DNA from: Candidula unifasciata
Lineage: Eukaryota; Mollusca; Gastropoda; Stylommatophora; Geomitridae
DNA: 64,000 bases
Assembly (NCBI GenBank): GCA_905116865.2
Contig: CAJHNH020008532.1
Location: 1-64,000 of the forward strand
Reading direction: 5' to 3'
In this document: piece after piece, positions 53,101-62,100 of the stretch
How the letters are laid out: every line of letters begins with the position of its first letter
Numbering within the stretch: position 1 is the first letter of the stretch
Notes under the pieces: generated by a model
What the model saw: the letters and a program-made list of their open reading frames with translations, nothing else
What the model was told of the DNA's origin: nothing
Databases searched by the model: none
Made by a program: the position numbers and the translations under genes

Positions 53101-56100
53101 GCCGCTGTCTAGCGTCCATTTTAACCGGAAGAAAAACTCAGTTTTTCAGTTGGTCAATCAAAATATGAGCCTATCCTCATAAGCCCTGTGTGCTAAAGGA
53201 AACTTTCCCCCCCCCCCCTCCCCCCACCCCCATTTCTAAACATTATGCAGGTGCCAACAGTAGCAAAGGAAAATGATAGGCATAACTGGTGCTGGCCATA
53301 GCCATAAAGCCACAATGTTGGCTACTCAGGGATTTGTAATGGTTGGAAAAGCCGAAATACTGGCCTTTAGAGTGACAGGGTTAAAGCAGTTCAAACCTCT
53401 TCCCAGAGTAGGTGCCTGGGTCATATTTGAGGGGGGGGGGGGGTGGTAATTGACCCGCTGCTTCCTAAACAATTACTTGTACAAGATGACTGATTAGGAG
53501 CTTGATAAAATTAAATTTGTTGAGCCAGAAGGTACAGATATCGCAGCCTAGCTGTAGACCGCAGCATCACATGCCAGCCACCTTTTTATGGAAGAATATA
53601 GAAAAAAAAAAGAACAATATACCCTATGATATCACCTGGAGTTGTCTTAGCTCTATCACATGTGCCAGAGTGCCGTTATTTCTGCCTTATACATATCATC
53701 ATTATCATTTCCACAGTTACTGATGAAACACCAAGGTCGGAAGCAAGCATTGCCAGTTTTAGCGAGATCTTGCAGCCAGCAGATTCAGGCCCCCTTCAGA
53801 TGTCACCGAATACATCTAGACAGAGAGGTAGGAAGCCTCAAAGTGCTCTCTGGCAAAAGGGTTTTGATAACCTTGTTTTCATTTGATTTTCCTTTTATTT
53901 TCAACAGGAAGTTCATGTTTGTTATGTGGCCAGTTTTTTTAATATTTCCGGAATACATTCTCATCTTTGTGCCATAATAACCTTAACACAGTCATATCTG
54001 GCATATAAACATTAATCAACTAAAGTAATAAAAAAAAAGTATTATAGTTTTTCAGCTGGTAATTTTTTTTAATGTATCTGCAGAAGCCCTTTCTATACTA
54101 GATATGAACTATACATTTATTGGTAACTTTGTACATTATATATGTTTTCTAGCTGTCTCTTTCAGGCAGTTGTCACTTATGTGTAATACCTGTTTGCACC
54201 AGAAGGAGCTTGATAAATTATATGATGAAAGCAAAGAATCACTGTCATCTGTGAATTTCTGGGGCCAATGATGTAAGCAAAGAATCACTGTCATCTGTGA
54301 ATTTCTGGAGCCCATGGTGAAAGCAATGAATCACTGTCATGTGTGAGTTTTTGGAGCCTATGATGAAAGCAAAGAATCACTGTCATCTGTGAGTTTCTGG
54401 AGCCCATGGTGAAAGCAATGAATCACTGTCATGTGTGAGTTTTTGGAGCCTATGATGAAAGCAAAGAATCACTGTCATCTGTGAGTTTCTGGAGCCAATG
54501 ATGGAAGCAAGGAATCACTGTCATGTGTGAGTTTCTGGAGCCCATGGTGAAAGCAATGAATCACTGTCATCTGTGAGTTTTTGGAGCCTATGATGAAAGC
54601 AAAGAATCACTGTCATCTGTGAATTTCTGGAGCCCATGATGGAAGCAATGAATCACTGTCATGTGTGAGTTTTTGGAGCCTATGATGAAAGCAAAGAATC
54701 ACTGTCATGTGTGAGTTTTTGGAGCCCATGATGAAAGCAAAGAATCACTGTCATGTGTGAGTTTCTGGAGCCAATGATGAAAGCAAAGAATCACTGTCAT
54801 TTGGGGGTTTCTGGAACCCTTGATGCAAGCAGAGAATCACTGTTATCTCTGAAATACTGGAGCCTGTGATAGAAGCAATGAATCACTGTCATCTGTGAGT
54901 TTTTGGAGCCTATGATGAAAGCAAAGAATCACTGTCATGTGTGAGTTTTTGGAGCCCATGATGAAAGCAAAGAATCACTGTCATGTGTGAGTTTCTGGAG
55001 CCAATGATGAAAGCAAAGAATCACTGTCATTTGGGGGTTTCTGGAACCCTTGATGCAAGCAGAGAATCACTGTTATCTCTGAAATACTGGAGCCTGTGAT
55101 AGAAGCAATGAATCACTGTCATCTGTGAGTTTCTGGAGCCCATGGTGGAAGCAAAGAGTAGTCACACTATGACCTACCATGCATGCCATAAGAGAAGACT
55201 AAGAAAAGTTGGCGTGAAGTTGGCTACTTCATCCCTTAGAGTACTGTAGCTGCAAGGTCCAGCCAACTATGATCAAAGGGTTTGTTGTCAGTTGTTTGAG
55301 GATTTGAGCTCCATTAGGAAGTGAAATAGAATAGAACAAGTCAAACTGAAAGCTATAAGAATTTAGGGTAAAAAACATTTGGGACAAGAAGAGTTAAGAT
55401 GAAAAGAGATTGTAGTGTTTCAAGTTGGGATTGGTTAAAATTTTTATTGTTTGGTGAGGGGTTTGTTGGAAAGATAAGCTGTAGAACCTGGATCTGGTTT
55501 GTATTGGATTCAGTTCCTCTTATTTTCTACCTCAGTTCAACCTTGCATCATCAAATTAAGAGGTTATATCTAGTGAGAGTTGTCTTGTTACCCTCCCATG
55601 CCCATCAGTGTATAAACCTGTTGATATAAATCTGCTTCTGAGATTAAACCCATGTTTATGAGTACTGACTTTTATATGAAAAGCTTATGTCTGTATGCTT
55701 CTAACTGCAATAAATCTGCTTTATCAAAAGTCTACTGAATGATCCAGACCAGCTGGGATTTAACTACAGTGCTGTTTTATGCAAATCAGCATCAGTTTAA
55801 TGCAGTGCATTTCATGTGACATACATATATATATCACATCAAGTAGACAGAGAAAGATGTGTTGAAAGCTCAGATGACCGATATGGTACGACAGTCATTA
55901 TCACTGGTATCTGCTCTGTTTTTGACATCTTTAAGAATATATTGCCATCATTAAGACAAAGCCGTGGCAACTAATAAAAGCCTGAACAAAATATGGAACT
56001 CTAAATTAGATAGTTTTAAAACCAAGTTTTGTGTTTTTAATTGTAATGTTGTTTCAGTTTTAACATATGCCAGTGAAAGAGCTGGAGAACCATAGAAGAC

Positions 56101-59100
56101 ACGGAATGAAAGTTAGATTTGAAAACGGATGCCAACAGAAATTGATAAGCATTGGATTAAATAGATAGAATGAATTCATGAAAGGCGAAGAAATAAGAGA
56201 AATGTTTGAATAGGCACTAGTTTCGACAGTTAAATCATAAAAAAGCTGGCGCCCTATTGGGCACATCATGAGGAGAAGCAGACGGAGCATCACCAAGCAG
56301 GCACTGAAATCTTCTTTTTTTGCGTTAACTGGCAATAAACTCCAGCAAAAAAGTCTGGTTGTTCATCTGCCTCTGGCTTTTAGTCTTGTTCCAGAAATGA
56401 GGAAACAAAAACACCCAGGAGAATGTTGTTGAGAGAGGCCAAATGTGCTGGGGCTGGACTCCATCCATGATATCACAAGGATTAGGCTACGAGCCCCACA
56501 TGACAATTAATGGTAAAACAGGATGGTGATAAATGCAGAACAACAAAGAAAGGAAAGACAACTGCAATGATGTTAGTTGTAAAGGGAGCCAAATGTGAGT
56601 TACACTGATCTGGATTTACTTCACTTCAGAAGCATATGTATGTGTGCGAGCGTGAGTGCATGCGTGCGCAAGAAAACTTCAGCTGTATTCATTGTTTTAT
56701 ACATTTATTCGTTATTTTAAAAAAAAAGTAATTTTCAGTTTGCCTCTCCAGCAGTCAGATAATTTGCATATGATTGGTTTCATATTTCTACAATTAATAT
56801 TCTCTTTTTTATTGTTAATATTATTTGAATTTTTAAAGACTGATTATAACTTCTTCACAAAGAGAACTGATAGCCCACATCAGAACGAGACAATCTATGT
56901 TCTGTGGTCATGTGGGGGAGAAAACTGCAGTACATCGTGACATTAAGAAAGAGGGGAGGAGAGGCAGAGGGAGACGGAGAGAAAAGATGCTGGACAGTTT
57001 GACATATGGCATGGAAGACCATTTGTGTCAGAGTTGATTGAACAAACATGAGACCGAAAGTTGTGGATAGACATGACTACCAACACCACAGGGCATGGAC
57101 TTTACGGAGGAATTATAACTTCAGCATATTCTTTCTAGTAGCCTGACACTTTTCATTGTGGCATAAATAAGTGTTGAGCAGCTGTCAAAACACCACAATC
57201 TGTAGAAATACAAATGTTCATGCCTCTTGGCACATGTTATGTTACGTTATCACAATCGACGTCACTGCACATTGGGCATTCCCATGCGTGCTCAGTCCTC
57301 CGATGCAGCAGCCACTCCAAAATTCTTATACTAATTGTTCCCATGAGAAGCTGGTTATTTTGTCTCTATCTCTGCCTCGAAGGCGTTCTTCACCATGTTT
57401 TACTCCCATGTCACGCAATCGTGTTAGTGTCTAGGATTCCTCATTATCCACTAGCCCAGTCCGTACAGCATTGACAGTATCTGCTCTGTCCATGCTTCTT
57501 CCCACATGCCTTAGTGCAGTGCTTGCCATTTGGTCCGCTCGCTCATTTTTTTTTACGCCCGCAAGACCAAGTGTGTAGATCCAGGTAAGGGGAGGTGAAG
57601 CGCGATTTTCAGTTGCTTTCTACCCATTTAGAACGCATTCCACCTGTTGCTATCTTCTGGAGTATGTTCATGGAGTCTGATACAATAACTGCCTGTGTGG
57701 CTGTTTGCTCGGATACCCATGCTAAAGCTCTAGAAGCAGCAGCAATTTCAATGGTCATGCTTGACGTGGTCGTATGGTAAGCGCCGCTGTTCTCCTGTAT
57801 TGTTTTTCCCATTCTTTGTGTCGTGTATGCCCATGCTGACCTTGATCCACGCTTCATGGATCCAACTGTGTAGATGATGATATCTTCTGGTCTTCTGCTT
57901 AGAAATACAGAAACTATTTTCTGATAGTGGTTGCAGGAAAAGGTAATTTCTCTAAGTTTTTGCGGAAAGGGTAACTCTAAATAGTGTTTGCCTGAAGGGT
58001 AATCCTAACAGTAGTGCCAAGAAAGGTTTTTTTAACAGTGTTCCCAGGAATGGTTAATTCCTGACAGTGACTGCAGATCCAGTCATTCCTAAGAGCTGTC
58101 GCAGGAAGGGTAAAGGTGCACAGTTCTGTTTGATTTTTTCCGTCAACTGAAATATATTTACAGACACAGAAAATTACAAAACATTTATCGTCACATTTTC
58201 TTTCAAAAAACATATTTTTTATCTTGAAATGTTAACTTCATCTAAACCACAGCTTTACACGATTTGTTTATTGTTTTTAACAGTCTTTGTTGTGCATTTT
58301 GTGACAGTATTTACTACAAACATTCTAAGTCATTGGAACTTTTAGGATGAACATTTACATGTTATGTTTTACATTTTTTGTCTATGTCAAGTGTGCGCAC
58401 TTCGAACAAGCACATGTTGATGAATCTCATGGTGACTTTATAATTGGGAAAATAATATTTAATGTCTACCTGTTTTAAAGACAAATCTATTTTTGATAAT
58501 ACTGCTTCAATAATTTCATGTTTATGTGGGTTTAAAACCATTTTTATTTTTGATTAAATTGCTTCAGTTGATTTATGTCCGCCTGTTTATAGAAACAATT
58601 TTATTTTTGATTAAATTACTTCAGTAGTTAAATGTCCATTTTAAAGATATTTTATTTTCATTAAATTACTTCTGTATTTGTAAAAAAAATATAATTTAAA
58701 AAAAATGTCTATAAATATTATTTTCAAGCCTCAGATAAATGTCTAGAATCTCATAACTTTATTTGGTTTGTTAACAGTATATTATGATAAAAATATATCC
58801 TTCTTCTTCTGAATTTATCTGAAGATGTAAATGTGTTGTGCCCTTTTACAACATGGTTGTGATATTTTCATCTTTCGGCTGACACTTCCAACTTCTGCAG
58901 GCATTTATTGCCCGGATTATCCTTCCAAGTGTTAAAAGTATCTTATGTTGACAATGGTGTCTTGCTAAAAGTATCTTATGTTAACAGTGGTGTCATGTTA
59001 CAAGTATCTTATGTTAACAGTGGTGTCATGTTATAAGTATCTTATGTTAACAGTAGTGTCATGTTAATAGTATCTTATATTAACAGTGGTGTCATGTTAG

Positions 59101-62100
59101 AAGCATACTAAATTAACAGAATATTTTATGAACATGTGCATGGGAATTATATGTTATTTGTTTTAACCTTGGAGTTTTTTTAAAGGCATGTAGCAGGCAA
59201 TAAAGTTTCTCTCACACACTAAATAAATCGGCCGGGCCAAGGATGCACACAGAAGATCAGGGCTTGGTCATGCACACTGCATGTCGGTGGACATACACCC
59301 CAGAGATATTCTCCAGAGGCGGCTAGAAAACAGTGATTGAAAAATTGGACGTCAGTGTCTTTGATTGAAAAAATGAATGCAGCAAAGATTTGAAATTGTT
59401 AGTGATATGCAGCACAAGCAGGGGGGAATGTATTGGCCTTCACAAGTTAAGGTGCTGCAAAGGAATCATCTTAAACTTAATGAAAGGCAAGCAATGCAGC
59501 AAGCAGACATGAAAAGTGGCCTCTGAAAAGGAAATGTGGCTCTACAGCTTGGGAGAGGGCAAGGAGTTCGTCACCCGGTCACTGGGCAGTCCTATTTAGC
59601 CAACTGCACTAGCGAGCCGGGCACGGATACACATGTTAATTTGCAGGACTGTGTTAGCTCCCTCTAGTGACACACAGTAAGCCACTCTGGAAACTATCCC
59701 ATTTTAATCCTGAGGGTTGAACAGGATATTCCTTTTTCTTCCCCTGCATGTGCTAGAAATTGGTGATGTTAATCTTTTTAAATCTTAGATAATAGGGCTT
59801 TTGATTATCACACACATAAGTGTCAGAACCCTTGGGGCCAGTGAGATAACATGGTAAATAATGTAAGAGGGATTGATTGGTAGTCGTAGTGAGAAAAGCC
59901 AGTTGGTAGAACAGCCACTTTAACACTACAGCTTGCAGCCTCCACAAGGCAACGCTGATTTGCTGATGGACCAAGTGGACATTGAGGTACAGTCAGTTCA
60001 TCATCGGTCAGCTCCTTCACAGAACGTGGCTCTCGTCACGGCACGCCTGAAAGTCTTTCTCTCCGTAGCCAGTTCTTCAGCCCTAAATACTTTCATAGCC
60101 AGCGCCTCTGTAATGTCCTCTATCCACCATCACAGAGGTCTACCTCTGCCTGTTTTTGTAGAAACTGAACCCTCCATCACCATTCTCTCCAGGCCACCAT
60201 GATGTTTTACATGACCACAGTACATCACCATTCTCTCCAGGCCACCATGATGTTTTACATGACCACAGTACATCACCATTCTCTCCAAGCCACCATGATG
60301 TTTTACATGACCACAGTACATCACCATTCTCTCCAAGCCACCATGATGTTTTACATGACCACAGTACATCACCATTCTCTCCAGGCCACCATGATGTTTT
60401 ACATGACCACAGTACATCACCATTCTCTCCAAGCCACCATGATGTTTTACATGACCACAGTACATCACCATTCTCTCCAGGCCACCATGATGTTTTACAT
60501 GACCACAGTACATCACCATTCTCTCCAAGCCACCATGATGTTTTACATGACCACAGTACATCACCATTCTCTCCAGGCCACCATGATGTTTTACATGACC
60601 ACAGTACATCACCATTCTCTCCAGGCCACCATGATGTTTTACATGACCACAGTACATCACCATTCTCTCCAAGCCACCATGATGTTTTACATGACCACAG
60701 TACATCACCATTCTCTCCAAGCCACCATGATGTTTTACATGACCACAGTACATCACCATTCTCTCCAAGCCACCATGATGTTTTACATGACCACAGTACA
60801 TCACCATTCTCTCCAAGCCACCATGATGTTTTACATGACCACAGTACATCACCATTCTCTCCAAGCCACCATGATGTTTTACATGACCACAGTACATCAC
60901 CATTCTCTCCAAGCCACCATGATGTTTTACATGACCACAGTACATCACCATTCTCTCCAGGCCACCATGATGTTTTACATGACCAAAATACCTCAGCTTT
61001 CGGGAGAGGATGCTGTTTATGAGCCAGTTCTCCTTGATGTTCACATCATGCAGGATGTCAGGGTTTTTCTTCTTCTTGGTCCATGGTATTCTGAGAATTT
61101 TTCTGTTGCAATGCAGTTCAAAAGCTCCTCAGTGATTGAGTACGAGTCCGTGACTGGCATCCATTCACTACCATGGGAAAGACACATGATCTCAATGCTT
61201 TTATTCTTGTAGATTGTTACTTCGTTTTTTGGTCTTACCAACTTTGTGTCTTTCCATGTGATAGTCTACATTGTGTAGCAGGAGACATGGGACTCAAAGC
61301 CTATGGCAACGGTGAGTGTGACTAGCAAAACCTGCCTGCGGTAAGAAAAGTCTTCCACAATTATAGCATGAGATTACAGGACCGTTGTTTCCATCAAGAT
61401 TATTAACTAAGCATAGGTAAAAAAAAAATACCAACTGCCATTTGCCTTGCACTTTAAAGATCTTTTATTTTGCTGGCTGCAGCTTGCAGTTCACATGTGC
61501 AATTTTTTTTATTTAGTTTTTTTTGGATTGTTGCTGGATCTAAGGGTTTCATGTTTTGTGCAGTGCTCTCAGTAAGTGCCCAGTCATTCTGCAGAGAAAG
61601 ACCGAGCCATACAGGGTGAAACTTGGAACAGTGAAATTGATCCTCTTGACTTTCATTGTAATTTATAAGGTTAAGTACAAGCAAAATTGATTGTATTGTT
61701 ATTTGCAGTATATTATGGTGAATTATAGTTTTTGTAAATGTTTTTGTTGTATCATTTTGAATATTTACATTAAATTAACAGTCAGTAATTAATTTAAAAG
61801 GTTTGCTTTTTGTTTGTGCAAAATGTGTGTTCTAGTCAGATTTTTAACAATCCTGCTGATTTTTTCCTTTTGTCTGTCATTTTTTAATTTATAAATGTTT
61901 TACAGATTGTAATTTTTCATGTTACAGACATGATACCATTAAAAAAAAAAATTAAGTGGCAACAGTTTTGAATATATAATTTCCCTGTGTGGGTTCCGTG
62001 GCTCTTTTATAGGGAAAACAAGAATAGACCCACTGCCTCCCCAAAAGCATGTTGTAAGAGTCGACTAACTGGGGAGCTTCCTTCGAAGTCGGAGTGCATC

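Noticed and set aside
52563..53182. Several overlapping open frames in a GC-richer block
   Set aside because: The block is a copy of dispersed repeat B, and its frames are not kept in the copy at 15.1 kb.
58900..58945. Possible short terminal exon after ...cttccaacttctgcag
   Set aside because: It fits the phase but encodes only about eleven residues before a stop and runs straight into a tandem repeat. Exon 26 is a better candidate.
59932..59986. Possible exon [16 protein letters not shown] between a cttgcag acceptor and a gtacag donor
   Set aside because: Neither nearby acceptor gives this frame from exon 25's phase, and it abuts a LINE remnant. It could only work with another, unseen exon.
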